Positions 42,230 through 54,449 of a DNA stretch of 64,000 nucleotides are shown one piece after another (the stretch's first letter is position 1; the number at the start of each line of letters is the position of its first letter). The stretch spans positions 2,604,001 through 2,668,000 of the forward strand of contig NC_089394.1 in assembly GCF_003171515.1 (NCBI RefSeq), in the 5' to 3' direction. The DNA comes from Pyrenophora tritici-repentis. Taxonomy: Eukaryota; Ascomycota; Dothideomycetes; Pleosporales; Pleosporaceae. The translations under genes were made by a program, and so were the position numbers. The notes beneath the pieces were generated by a model. It made no database searches and had not been told where the DNA came from. It saw only the letters and a program-made list of their open reading frames with translations.

Positions 42230-43423
42230 TCAATATCTCCAGAGACAAAGAAGACGATCATAGAAGCTCGTGGATATGAATGTTCGCTGGCCTTGACTAT
42301 TTAACGCTGGCTGAGAGTCGCTTCCATAGTTCATGCTCTCATGCTCCTCGAATTTGGCCAGGACTTCAATCTGCCAATCCTTGGATGCGCTCTTGGTAAG
42401 CCTTACGATGCGCGTACCGGCATGCATACAACTGACAAGCAGAAGAATGGCCTCTGGTGGTGGCTCCGATCTCCACTTCTCCACGCCGTGATGCGCTGGC
42501 AACTTTGGGTTTCGATCGAGGAGTTTCAACCGCCACACCCCACCTCCAAGGTTCATCTCTGCGAGAACTTGTCGGCGGCCAGATATGGGTACGTGAAGCA
42601 GTCGAATGTGATCGTCATAACTTCCAGTAACGACTAGACCACCCTCAGTGTCTAGATGAATGGGAAGAATGGCCGTAACACCTGCACCGTGAATCTTCCC
42701 ATCCATCCAGGGCACGCTTCCTCCAGAACCGTCTGCGAGTTCGGCAAAGCGAAGTGTGCTGTCATCTCCACCCGACAGTAGCCCTGAGCCATCTGGCAGG
42801 AAAGCCAGGGTCCACGCTTCCAGGTCGTGCGAAACAACCTCCATCTTGGTAGGCGCATCTGATTCGTCTTCGGTATCTATCACTCCGAGACATACATGCC
42901 CACTGGACAGTGTCATACCAACCATGAAGGACTCTGGGTGCCATGAGAATGCGGTGATGAGTACATCTTCGGGGAAGTATTGAATAGTTTTGATGTGACT
43001 GATCTCAGGATCTCGCTGCCATGACTTGAGCTCGTAGATGGCGAAAGCTCCAGTTGAGGTCGCAACGCCAAAATTTGAGCTCGTAACATGCGTTAAGAAA
43101 TGTATATCCAGTATGGCCGAAGGAGTGGAGAGTGTCTGAATTATATTGCTTCTTGTAGTCAGTACTGGATTTACTGCAATGAGTCTGCAATTTACGTACA
43201 CGTTGTCTCTATCAACACGCACTAGTATCAAGCTGCCATTGCGCTGCTGGTTTTTGGCGCTCACTTTGCCATCGTGAGGGGCACTACCCGCAGATTCTTT
43301 CTCATCAGACTTTTCGAGGTTGTACGTTCCGATGACGGCATACTCAGGATTGAGAGGAAAGAATTCGATACAGCTGGGCGGAAGATCGAGCTTGAAAGAC
43401 GTCAGGGACCGTATTGTTGACAT
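42230..43423 (-). CDS. DPH7: Diphthine methylesterase, WD40 type (Dph7/Rrt2)
   Basis: A single-exon frame of 397 residues; the ATG at 43423 is the first in frame. WD40-like repeats fill the protein. Family-typical stretches are HDLEAWTLAFLPDGSGLLSG with GDDSTLRF, VVTGSYDDHIRLLHVP, GGGVWRLKLLDRNP, EEHESMNYGSDSQP and the end STSFYDRLLCLWRY. Dph7 removes the methyl ester from methylated diphthine on elongation factor 2, the step before final amidation in diphthamide synthesis, in the cytosol. Length and motif order fit the fungal family. It is divergent from the gene at 43836. Confidence 0.88.
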   Translation of the reverse strand: MSTIRSLTSFKLDLPPSCIEFFPLNPEYAVIGTYNLEKSDEKESAGSAPHDGKVSAKNQQRNGSLILVRVDRDNVYVNCRLIAVNPVLTTRSNIIQTLSTPSAILDIHFLTHVTSSNFGVATSTGAFAIYELKSWQRDPEISHIKTIQYFPEDVLITAFSWHPESFMVGMTLSSGHVCLGVIDTEDESDAPTKMEVVSHDLEAWTLAFLPDGSGLLSGGDDSTLRFAELADGSGGSVPWMDGKIHGAGVTAILPIHLDTEGGLVVTGSYDDHIRLLHVPISGRRQVLAEMNLGGGVWRLKLLDRNPKLPAHHGVEKWRSEPPPEAILLLVSCMHAGTRIVRLTKSASKDWQIEVLAKFEEHESMNYGSDSQPALNSQGQRTFISTSFYDRLLCLWRY

Positions 43424-43835
43424 TTTGCAGAGAGTGTTGATGGTCAAGTTGCCTGCCTCTCATTTCGGTTAGTGGACTGAATGACTAAGCATAGACTTTG
43501 AGCTCTCCTTCCTCATCTGCAGATTCTTGAAGCAGCGACGACGTAACATGTTAATCATTAGCATCGCGCCATTAGTAGATCGCTGCCCTGAGAACTGTCT
43601 GGTAGCCTGAGCGCTATCGAGTTGATGCCTTGCTAAATCCCTGCGTCGCCACACTGCAGCCTGGACTAATCCCAAATCGGACACCACCTGACCACGCGAC
43701 AAACACTTCCTCTCTTCTATTAAAAGTCAACAGAGAACGTGTTTTTCTACATCCAATTTCTTCCCACACGCGTTCCAACTTCAACTTCTATTCAACCACG
43801 TTCCAATTGACTAGGAAGGAGTACATTGCGCTGCC
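43424..43835. other. Divergent promoter region
   Basis: About 410 nt between the Dph7 gene (minus) and the gene at 43836 (plus), serving both. No defined element was recognised. Confidence 0.4.
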
Positions 43836-44922
43836 ATGTTTAACTTCACAGCGACAGCGTCCGCGTCCACAGATACCTTTGCGTCTGGACGGTACTCAAA
43901 GCGCAATAGGGCACAGATCACATACGAAATGGATGACTTTCATGCATCAGACGAAGATTCCGACTTCGAGTCGCTCCCAGTCAAGGTCCGCTACAAACAT
44001 TAATCTCACCCAAACAGTCCCTACTAACCACCTCTCCTAGAAGAAGCACAAGACAAAATCAACAAAACCCTCCGCCGAGAAACCCCTCCCCAAGCACAAG
44101 ATCTTCCCCTTCATGCAACTCCCCGCCGAGATCCGTAACATCATCTACGAATACACTCTCACCGACCCCCTCGGCATCAGCTTCATAGCAACCATCCACA
44201 ACCGCCGCCGCCAAACCCAACGCATCTCTGCTGCACTTCAGAGACTCATGTCTGAAGGCAGCTACTACAGGACCAAGAACACCATCAGCACCGACACCGA
44301 CACTCAGGACGAAGAGCCCGCCCCCCTCGTCCCCGCGCTCCTCGCTGTCTGCAAGCAAATGCACAGCGAAGGCAAGGACATCCTGTATGGCAACGACTTT
44401 GTCTTTGCCGATAGCTTCGCTCTGTACTCTTTTATGATCAACCTCGGTACTAGCGGTGCAAAGAACATGAAAAAGATCACACTGCGGGGCTGGCTCGACG
44501 GCCGTGCGACAAAGGCTTATAACCACAGTTGTTTCGCTGCGCTTCTCCCTGCTACGAATCTCACTTCCGTTATCATTGAAACCCCAGGCTCATATTCTAG
44601 TCAATCCAAGCGTATTGCGCATCAGTTGTACCGCGACGCTTTTCCTTGGCTGGAGGCCGTGGCTGCGGCAAAGGGCAAGGTGGACGCTGCGCTTGATGTT
44701 TTGCAGTTGGGTGATGGCTTCTTTCGCCAACCGTGGGGTCGCCAATCGCAGAGTTCGGACAGGAAGGCGAAGACGAAGGAGTTTATGACTGAGTTGGGTA
44801 AGCTTCTGCGTGCGCAGCATATGAGGGTTATGGGCGCGGCGCCGAGGAACGTGAGGAAGGTCGCTAAGGTTGCTGAGGATGCTGAGGATTCTGAGATTTC
44901 CGAGGATTCTGGAGTGGAGTGA
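43836..44922 (+). CDS. Fungal LPAEIRN-motif protein of unknown function
   Basis: Two exons (43836-43985 and 44041-44922) with a 55-nt intron (GTCCGC donor, CTAACCACC branch region, CTAG acceptor) give 343 residues. After a 60-residue charged N-terminus comes FPFMQLPAEIRNIIYEYTLT, the F-box-like/2EXR-type motif seen in large dothideomycete families. Further on are LVPALLAVCKQMHSEGKDIL and NDFVFADSFALYSFMINLGT, typical of the same families. The C-terminus is basic and then acidic (VAEDAEDSEISEDSGVE). Such proteins are often predicted to act in protein degradation, but this is not established. The donor GTCCGC is not the consensus. Confidence 0.75.
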
Positions 44923-45691
44923 ATGTTGGTCGTGGGAAAGGAGGAGAACTCGAAGACTGTTGATTCGGATGTGGTTATGAGTACGCACACACGATGGAGA
45001 GAGGGAGGCTCTGAGATTTTGAGCATGCATGGGAAAGTATGGAGATGATAATGGCCAAACACACACAAGGGCACGACTGGTCTGATTTCGGAGTTTGCTT
45101 TTAGATTTACACGGCTAGAAAGACCGCTGATGCACAGGCCTCATGAGTCTGAGTTGCGAAAGTATGAGATTTGTACATTAATAGAGATCAATGACTGAAT
45201 GATAACAATATCCAAACCCACAAAATAATCTATCCCAGCACCTTCCACAGCTGTCCAATATGCACTTATCCCTCTTGCCTATCCACTCTCTTTCCCCGTC
45301 TTCCCCCGCCCCCTCAAAACTCCAAGGGCAATAAGAACACAACCTTCACATGAAAGGGAACGGGAACATGACCTATACTCCCAAGTTTCGTAGAGCTCTC
45401 GGTGATTTAAAGGCTGGTCGGGGTGACCGAATTGTACAACGAGTAGAACATTCGTCAATATAGTCCTTCACATAACTAACGGGGAATGATATTCGAAACA
45501 CACTTACGAATGTACTATTACACACACATCGAAGCCCAACGATGACAATGTACACATATAGACCAAAAAAGGGTATAAATTAGGTACATAAACTTATCAT
45601 ATCAGAAACCGTAGCTTCGTTCAGCACATTACGGAGCCAATGCAAATATACAAAACACAGCTCCACATCTCCTTCTCTTCATGTCCACCCC
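44923..45691. other. Convergent 3' flanks
   Basis: About 770 nt between two converging genes. No gene, repeat or RNA was recognised. Confidence 0.35.
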
Positions 45692-47063
45692 TTACTTCAA
45701 CACCAACCTCGCAAGCATAGCCCTCAACGCCTCAGCGCCCTCCCTCCCCTCCGGCCCCAACAGTCCCTCAATCCCCCTAACATGCTCATCCGTCTTCCCC
45801 CTCAGCTCCTCAATCACCCTCCTGCTATACTCGAAGCTCCCTTTACTCTCCATATACCTGAGCGCATAGCGTTTGACCTCCTCGTCCGTCGTCTTTTGTT
45901 TCAGAATATTCATCAGGATCTGGTTCGACGGATCGGCGCGGATGGCGTGGATAACGGGGAAGGAGAATTTGCCTTCTGTGAGGTCTTCGCAAAGGCCCTT
46001 GAGCGTGGTGTAACCGGATGTGGGGGAGAGGTTTAGGTGGTCGTCTAGGATTTGGAAGAGGAGGCCGATGGTGGATACGAGGGGGGCGCAGTCGCTAAGG
46101 GTGTTGTTTTAGCTACCATGTAACCCCGTTGTGAAGGAGGGGATTCATGGGGGAGAAACATACACGTCAGTTTCAGACTCGGCTTGCATGAGCTTGATTG
46201 CCAATCTAAACAATCCACCCGTCTTGTTGCCCACCATTTCTAGATAATCGGCTTCGCTCGGACATGTCAGGCTATCCCTCCAGTACAGATCCATGCCCTG
46301 ACCTCGGTGCAGGTTGAGTAGCTCCTCGGTGAATATCTCGATGAGCTTGGGGTTGCTCATGGAAAGGAGGAGGGAGAGGGCGCGGAAGTAGACGTAGTTT
46401 GCCGAGTTGATTGTCTGCGGTGTGCCAAAGATGGCGTGAGCGACCGGAATGCCGCGGCGGAGGACTGACGAATCTTCTACATCGTCAACACTAAATTGTA
46501 TTAGTTGGAGTCATGAGGAGTTGAGAGAATACATACAGCAAACTCGCGGTATGCAGCATGCCCACCACCTTTGTTATAACTTCAAGCCTTTCTGGCGGCA
46601 CCTTCAACCACAGATTGAACGCAGCAATACACTGACTCCGTATGTCTTTTCCGGGGTGTCCGTACAGGTAGTCGTATGGACCTAGAAGTATGCGCTCCTT
46701 GCTCTCTGTCCAGGCAGCACCATTGCCGTATATCAAATCTTCTCCTACGCCCTTGGGGTCGTCGGACGGCGGTGACAGCGGTGTGGAGTAGCCAGTGTCC
46801 GAGGCCATGGCTTGGTTTCGATCAGACATGTGCGACTGCGACGTTTGGTCTTGTAGATGGGCGTTGAGCGGTTCGGCGGAATGGCTGGTCTTGCTCTTCT
46901 TGCTTTGCGCAATCCAATCAGTCTCGCTCAAGGGGCGCAGGACGCTGCTTGTTGACGGATGCCTAACGCTATTCCCATTGAGGCTGACGATACCAGTGGA
47001 GCTGGTACGCGGCGGGATCGCGTTGGGCGAAGCAAATGGGTGGGTTGGTGACGACACGGGCAT
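45692..47063 (-). CDS. Geranylgeranyl diphosphate synthase
   Basis: Three exons (47063-46537, 46490-46164, 46094-45692) give 418 residues. The first 120 residues are Ser/Pro-rich and probably disordered. The prenyltransferase domain starts at about [20 protein letters not shown]. The first Asp-rich motif is DDVED (178-182) in [33 protein letters not shown] and [15 protein letters not shown] follow. The second Asp motif is [16 protein letters not shown] (302-303), then [20 protein letters not shown]. These are hallmarks of type III GGPP synthase, which makes C20 diphosphate for prenylated Rab and Rho proteins and other isoprenoids. No terpene cyclase is nearby, so a housekeeping role is likely. 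For intron 2, only the donor at GTATGT keeps the frame. Confidence 0.92.
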
Positions 47064-48038
47064 GGTGACGGTATGCGCGGAAGCCGATTCCGAGGTCGTG
47101 GATGACAAGCGGCTTGTGACAGTGATGACGGGTCTTGGCCGCCAAAGGGTTACGCCTGCTTGGACACGCTCAACGCGGAAGCTGCAGGAAGTATAGTAGA
47201 GAAAGCGTTGGAAGTTGGCGGAAGGGGGTGATCGGGATACACCTGTCGCGCTCCTGGAAGAAGCGCAATGCGGAGAACGGCGGGGCGCGTCCAACTCGTG
47301 ACAGCAATGTGTGTGGGGAAGCTTGTTGAACGAGGCGGACTACGGTGCAATGCCGGACAGCCTGGCTGCAAGGACAGGGCCCTTTATACAGCGCATCGTC
47401 GCAGGAAAACTCCTCTTGCAGACACAATCGTTGCAACATGCAAGTGCATGTATGACGCCAACCGTTGCTTGAACCCCTGCTTGAAAAAAGCCGCTAGCCC
47501 AGACACAGCTACGTACTCCTCACGAGCCTTGCCCATGAATAAAGGATAAACCTTCATAACCTTGCTGAGGCTTGCTCCCTTGCTCTCCATCCGGCAAACT
47601 TCACAAATGCAATGCACTATAGACGTGACACCTGGTCTATTCCGAAACTTAATATTGTTGTAGCCATCTCGACCATGTTCGCTGCACCCTGACACAGCAC
47701 GCTCTAGCCGCCTCCAGTGCAGCATTAAATATTATACAGATCGACCTTTATACCAGAAGGGGAAGAAGAAGACGCTTCAAACCGCCAAGTGGCCTCCCCT
47801 AACGCTATACGGGTATGCTAAGAGATGAGGACAAAACAGAACAATGTTAAGAGCCAAAAAGGTCCTAGGAGAGTATTAATGTCCACCTCAGAACCATTTT
47901 GTATCCAACACAACAAGGAAAGGTTATGCCTGATGCTGTGGTCGTACGTCGTGACAAAGAAAAACCCAATGGGAGAGAAAACAGGCAAGGAAAACTGGTG
48001 CCGTAGAGGCAAAAGAAGCTGATATGGCAGAATCAAAT
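47064..48038. other. Upstream region of the GGPP synthase gene
   Basis: About 975 nt. Two ATG-initiated minus-strand frames (47725-47384, 113 codons, and 47439-47170, 89 codons) precede the synthase start and could be upstream frames in a long leader or chance. I call neither a gene. Confidence 0.35.
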
Positions 48039-51000
48039 TTACTGCGTTTGGTTGTACGCAAGCCAAGCATCATGCGCTTCGCGGAGAACTGCATCACGGT
48101 TAGTAGGTGGTAGACAATCATTTTTCTGATTGAACTCACTTTGCAGAACCTGAGCTTGCCCAATGTACGTTTCGCAAGCGCACTGCAGTGTTCGTCCATC
48201 GATGAAGTCGAGGACGACACTGTTGGGAAGTTCTTGTCGATCTTGGTCAGGCGGGTATGGGGTGCGGAAGTCGCTCAAATGGAAGCGTTTAGTCACGCCC
48301 TTTTCGTTGTGCTTCGAAGGGCTGAGGACAAGGTTGCCAGAGCCGTCAATTTCGACCCATCTGCGTTTCCAGAGCTACATTGAATTAGTTACGTCCATGA
48401 ACATATACATGATCAGCTTACCAAGGTATCAGGGAACTGGATGTTCAAGTCTCCAACGTGGACCGCAGGCGGTGGCTCCCTAAGAGATGCCAATGAGGTT
48501 GATCGCATATCGTTCTCGGACGATGCCAAGTTGCTCGACGAGTTCTTCCAGGGCATGGATGAAATGGACGAAGACATGCGCTTGAACATCTTGCTGGTCT
48601 TGCTAGATTTCTTGCCGCTGTGCGACTCCTTCTTTTCCTTCTTCTCTGATCTCTTCTCGTCGCCCTCTTGGCTGTGCACTGACTTGGACTCGCTCATTCT
48701 ACGACCGAAGTTCCTCCAGGTGCTCTCAGAAGATGTCCGTGATGCGGCGATACTTTGCTCTCGCGAGTGTGACGAGCGAACTTCCCGAGGAGAAGTAGGC
48801 TCAGTCCTGCCACGAGGAGGGCTCATGGGTGTAAAGGTTGCCACTTGATGGTCGATGATCAAGGGACTTTGGTGAAGCTCCAGCGGTGTACTCTCTGTTG
48901 GCATCGCAAGTGTAGGCTGCGCTGTTCGCTCATCTCGAATTATACGGGCAGTGACTTGTACAGACTCGGGCTTCTCAGCTCGCTGTACGTTGTACACGGT
49001 TGACTTGATCGGGCCCGACTGTTTCTTTCTGTCAGGAGTTGACGACGCCGAGTTGGCTAAGAATGGTTGGGCTCCATTTTTGGGGGTAGACAGCCTGTTT
49101 GGCGATGTCTCAATAGGTGTGGTTGCGAAGAAAGACGATTTGCGTTGGGCAAGGGTAGAGCTTGGCGCACTCAACGCGCTGGCAGAACCTATTGATGAAG
49201 TTGATTCCCTGTTAGTCTTCTCTGCAAGCGCCTTGATCCTTTGTGAAATGCCAGAGGAAACGTTGATTTTCTTCGACACCGTGGAGTCAGACTTTGGTTG
49301 AGGAGGCCAGCCACCAGACAGCTTGCGGCTAGTTTGGCTAGTTTGATCGGGCGATAGACGGCTGATACCTGCGTAGTTGGACGAGGCTGACCTGGGAGGT
49401 GTCGACAAGTCCGTGTGAGAGGACTTGCGCGGGAAAAAGGGCGTGATTGGGGACTTGGATACCGACATGGGTTTGGCCTCGTGTACGGTAGCGCTCTGGA
49501 GTTCCTCCATGAAGGAGTCGTCGGACAGGTACTCGGCCTCGGAGTTCTCCGCGCTGACATTGACTGCGTCCAACAACGCACGGCGCTTTCCCTTTTTCGA
49601 TTCTCCAAAGCTTCGCCTCTTGGAAGAGGGCATGAGCATAGACTCTCTGTTGCGCTTCTTTGCCTGTCCGTCCTCTGTGTCGCCAGATGGCATGTAGATT
49701 GTGGATTCCCGATTCGAGCGTCGGACATTTTCTTCGGCTGGCCTCGGGACTTCTCTCGCCTCACCTTCTGTATCATCGAATGAAGGCGCTCGTTCTGTGA
49801 TTACCGGCCCTTCAGTTTGCTGGCTTGGAGCCTCTCCAGGGACGGGAGTGGTGCTTTCGGGTACTACAGTTGGCTGGCTGTCGACCGATTGCCGTTCGTC
49901 TATGTCTGGATTGTGCGCATCTTCACACTTTTGCGAATCTTCCATTCCTGCCTCATCTTCTGATATCGACGACGGCCGTGTTGACGGCGCGTCAGACGAG
50001 CCACGAGTCTGAGCGGATACGGGCGAAGATATCGAGAACGATGAGTTCAAGTCATCGGCCTCTGCTTGGTTTTCCGTCGCCGTTAAGCCAGAACTGCTCA
50101 GACGGTGTGCGAACTGCAAGTCATCACCTAGCAGAGTCTCTCTCTCGGGACTAGATTCTTCCTCGGCCGTCTCTTCCGACTCTGGTGTGACAATTGTTTT
50201 GACTTCAGCTTCATCATCCGTGGCCTCAGCATCCTCTGTTTGCACCTCGGGTATCTTGTCTTTTTGCTGCTGCTGTTGCTTTTTGCGCAACTCGAGAGCC
50301 TTCATCAGCCTCGTCCTTTCTTGTGTTGGCCCCGTAGACCTGTTCAGGCTTCTATATGACGACACGGGCATGGACTTGACACTGATAGGACCTCTTGTTG
50401 AGTATAGGGATGAGACCGGGGACTGTGGCATGCTGGGTGGGTTAAGGTCCTGCGTCGCTGGGGGAATCGAAATAGTAGGTAGTGCACCGGGTGTGGTGGA
50501 TTTGGACATTTTGCTCTCGGCCGCCTTTCGGTTAGCGGAGCGTAGACCGGCTGGTAGTGAGGATTTGGGCCTTGAGAGGTCTGCCGGGGCACTGCCTGAC
50601 GTGGCTGGTCGCTTGCCATCGAGAGACGGACGTGGCCGCGGCCCCAGCTTGACTTTGGGCTTGGTATATTGAGCATAGTAGTGCTCATACAGTTCATCGT
50701 AGTTGGGCCGCGTGGTTTGCGACGAGTTTCTGGGCTCTGGGCCATTTTCGAATAGTGAGTCGTAGCTCTTGAGGGTATCGTGCAGGTCAGAAAGATCAGT
50801 CTCGGGCGTCACCGGGCCTTCAGATACCGTCTCCATGGTGACATGGGAAATTTGCGATGACAACTTGTGCTCGACGGCCTTGTCGTCTAGTATCAGCGGA
50901 ACAGATTCTCCATGTGAAGACGATGGAAGACTCGGCACGGGCTCCTCGGTCTGCGGCTCTAGTATGGTGGGTATGGTGGACTTTGCGGTGCTAGGTCGTG

Positions 51001-51606
51001 TCAGGCTCTCGTCTCCACCCACTTCTTCTGCGGCCTCCTGAATCCAGCTAAGCTTCTGCTGACGCGACGATGAGCTGGACGAGGAGCTCGAAGGGGCGGC
51101 GGTATGCAAGCTGCAGGCAGAGGTAAGGGCGGCATCGCTAAGCTCATCTGGCGTGGTTATGGGCAATACGATGTCGTGGGGCGCAAACTTCTCGGCAATG
51201 TTGATAAAGTGGACGGCAACGCGAGCTGTGCAGCGTGTCAGTGAGAGATTGGGCGGATGCATACATGACGTCAAAACTCACCCTGCAGTAGTCGCGATGT
51301 GCCCTCAGGCACGTACTTGACCAGGACCTTGCGACGACGGTACAACAGCAGTCCGTAGAGCGGCGACTTTTCCTCGTACTGGGCAACTGCAGCGCGCGCC
51401 TCGCCTGCTCCGCCAGTGCCCCGCGTCAGTACTTCAACAGCATCTCTAGATGTGTACCTGAGCAAAAACCTATAACCAGGACATTAGCTGGTGGCCCGGG
51501 AGTCGTGAGAGCAAGAAGAGGACATGTCATACCAACCACCAGCTTCGGCGAGGGCACCCTGGTACGCCTGTGTGACCTCAACGCTGTCCAGCCCGTTCAG
51601 CGACAT
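48039..51606 (-). CDS. ADF-H domain and C-terminal PH-like domain protein, 1,116 residues
   Basis: Five exons (51606-51533, 51469-51282, 51225-48422, 48374-48140, 48088-48039) join in phase. The N-terminus MSLNGLDSVEVTQAYQGALA leads into an ADF-H-type domain: EKSPLYGLLLYRRRKVLVKY, VPEGTSRLLQARVAVHFINI and AEKFAPHDIVLP. Residues about 140-1020 are disordered, Ser/Pro/Glu-rich and probably phosphorylated, with KRMSSSISSMPWKNSSS near the end. The C-terminal exons encode a PH-like fold: LWKRRWVEIDGSGNLVLSPS, RFHLSDFRTPYPPDQDRQEL, SVVLDFIDGRTLQCACETYI and EAHDAWLAYNQTQ. It probably links actin to membranes or the cortex (inference). The last intron (48089-48139, 51 nt) has no stop and keeps the frame, so retention would add 17 residues. 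Confidence 0.85.
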
Positions 51607-52878
51607 GATAAAAAGGAAAATGAAAGCGCAGCCCCTACGTGGGCGGCTCTCTCTGAGTGCAGACTCTCCGAGCCAGGCGTGTCTGCGGCGACGTGGGCGT
51701 AGTCGCGGGCGGACTCAAATATCCAGGAGGTCAAAGCTGGGGGGTCATCCAAATTGGGAATCCGTGGCAGAGAGTCAGTTGCAGCAGACAGGTCGTGCCA
51801 TTGGGGCGTCGCGGGGCGTCGACACAGATGCACCTTTGTCCAACATGTACCTTGCAACGCGCGGGACACGCAGACTGCGAGCTGAGCAAAGGAGCAGTGA
51901 AGGGCATTGAGTGGAAATCAAGTGTTTCATGCACCCAAAGACGAACAGGGGGTCGCGCGTGGCCAGAGCTGATGCCCTAGGCCGTGGTCCATATCTCCGC
52001 AACCCTCTGCCGCCCCGGCCCTTTCACCGCCATCAACGGCTTCGGCTCATGAACGCCTTTGCTTTTGCTAGACACGAGGCGGTGCACCCACGACGGCGAC
52101 GGCGACTGCACGGCGAGTGCTGTGAGCCATGTTGCGCTTCATTCCCGCATTAACACGCCCCCGCAGTACGGCATCAATATCACGTGTCACTGTCAGCCTG
52201 ACGCGATCAAGGTCGCAGCCAGCGGCGAATATAGTGCAAGGCCAGACTACGACTGTTAAAGTTGCCCGGGATCTTTCATTTCTTCTGCCGTCGGTAGGCT
52301 GCAGATGACAGCAAGTGACACGCGCACAGGAAGAAGCAAACAACCGTTTTGTGTGCGACTGTCCCAAACCAGAATAGACAGCGCTTTCTAGTCCAAATGT
52401 CTTACTCAGGGACAAACTATCGTCCAATACAAGATTGACCGCAAGACGTCGCAACCCTGGCAAGGTCATGAAAAACTCCGTATCATGGCACCTGCTTAGT
52501 GTCTAATTCACCTCCTTTACCTCGCCACGACACTTCGGGGTGTTTATCACATTACGCGGTACGCGTCCAAGCTAGAAAAGACTAAGGGGATAGCTTTCAG
52601 GACTACCCTAGTTGCCCCGCACCATGTCGCGAACAGCTCTCCCTCCCCTTGCAGCTCGCAGGTACCCGCGCCTTTAACAGCATAGGAGCCAGTCATGCAC
52701 TCCATCGCTGATCGGTCGGTAGCGGCCGCCAGGCCGATGAAGAAATGTCGCCATCCACAACCATCATAACCTGACGTTCAAATACTAGCTCACACTTTTT
52801 CCCCTACCTTACCTCCCTAAAAGCAAACACACAAAAACAACATCTCCGCAGACCCTTCCTTTCTCCCTACTTACAACT
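51607..52878. other. Divergent intergenic region
   Basis: About 1.3 kb between the ADF-H/PH gene (minus) and the OHCU decarboxylase gene (plus). No supported gene. The final 90 nt are a C/T-rich leader. Confidence 0.35.
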
Positions 52879-53501
52879 ATGACATCACTCCCCGCCCCCA
52901 GCACCCTCCCCCATGCCTCCGACGAAGAACTAACCCACGTCCTCGACCTCCTCTTCGAGCCCTCGCCTCCCCTCCGCACAATCACTCTCCCCGTCCTCCG
53001 CTCCGCCACTTTCCCCTCCTACGACGTCCTCATCACAGCCGTAAACGCCCAACTCAACGCCCTAGCCATCTCGTCAGACCCAGCCCACCTAAACACCCTC
53101 TCCGAGATCCTCTGTGCACATCCCCGCCTCGGCGAGAAGAAGGTCGACAGCGAACAGAGCCGTAAAGAGCAGGCGCAGTTGAACACGGGTGGGGAGGCGG
53201 AAGCGGAGAAGTTGGCGGCGTTGAATCGTGAGTATGAGGAAGTGTTTCCGGGGCTGCGATACGTGTAAGTGACACTCAAACATTGAATTACTGTACAACA
53301 GCTGCATTGTATGTTTTTCGGTGTGTTGTTGATACAAGAATCAGTGTCTTTGTAAACGGCCGTGCGAGACCGGAGGTCATGCATAATATGCGCGAGCGCA
53401 TCGATCGCGCCGATGTACGCGCCGAGAGGGCAGACGCCATTCAGGCCATGTGTGATATTGCACGCGACCGCGCGGCCAAACTGCAGAATGTAGATGCATA
53501 G
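52879..53501 (+). CDS. OHCU decarboxylase (urate to allantoin pathway)
   Basis: Two exons (52879-53264 and 53345-53501) with an 80-nt intron give 180 residues, the usual family size. The catalytic motif is EILCAHPRLGEKK, with the probable active-site His at residue 81. EEVFPGLRYVVFVNGRARPE spans the intron and is diagnostic of the family. The enzyme decarboxylates 2-oxo-4-hydroxy-4-carboxy-5-ureidoimidazoline to (S)-allantoin, the last step of urate breakdown, usually in the peroxisome. The C-terminus is QNVDA, with no clear PTS1 signal. No other purine genes are next to it. Confidence 0.92.
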
Positions 53502-54449
53502 GGCGTTGTGTCATAGCGTTTGTACAGGCTAGCGGTTCCCTTCGATCGCGAATTTGCTCCGTCGATGCATAGCGTTTGCTCTCACATCTTTCATGATTAT
53601 TATGAAAATGAGAGCACGAGACCTACGTACCTAGAGCAGGGAGATGAGATTAGAAAGCTCTGACATACCTACCTACTTACGTACCTTTGCATTCCCAAAC
53701 CAAATACGTACATATACATTCAGCCCAACATCTCCCTATAGAGAAAATTGTGTCATTCCATCCATGTTACTATTATTACAACTGGCACAAATGCAAAAGT
53801 GACATCCGCGTTCTTTTTTAGGTGTGCTGCTTGCTATAGGTTTGAGTCGTGTAATATAGGTCCACTTCGCTACCGCTGAATTGAATCGAAGCCCAACGAC
53901 GAGGTCGGGTACAGTTTTCATGCTTTCATAAATAGTTTTTTTTGTGTGTGTGTGTGGGTGCGTGGTTGTGACGTGGACGATTGATGTTGATTGATGGCGG
54001 ATGCGGTTGTGTATGTATGCTGGGATAGGGGGAGGGAGGGAGATTGGAGGGATAGAAGAGGAAGTTGTTGTACAGCTATCGCTACATCTACAGTCTAACA
54101 CACGAAGATCTAAATAGTAGATGCTTGCGTTGGCAGGCTTGTTGCGCCTTGGTGCAAGTTTTTCGCCTTTGGTCGTTGCCGTTGCCGTTGCCGTACGTAC
54201 AACCTCTATGTACATCTCAAACCAAGTATCCGCACCTATGTAGTTTACACGCACACACAAAACATAACCAGTATTAACCCTACAAACACCTTCTTACCTT
54301 TACAGATTTATACCACCCTATTCTTTTTCTTTGAATCTTAATCCAATACTCAAAGCTAGAAGACAACCAATTGGCCAGCCCGCCTAGATGTATAAAATTC
54401 GCTTACATCAACTCCAAGTATTCCCCTCCCTCTTCAAACACACAACCGT
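53502..54449. other. Convergent 3' flanks with microsatellite
   Basis: About 950 nt between converging genes. It includes a T-run and GT microsatellite at about 53935-53956 and ACCTACGTACCT-like repeats at about 53620-53690. No gene was recognised. Confidence 0.4.

Noticed and set aside
47170..47725. Two minus-strand ATG frames upstream of the GGPP synthase
   Set aside because: They overlap each other in different frames and have no domain content; possibly leader frames, not genes.
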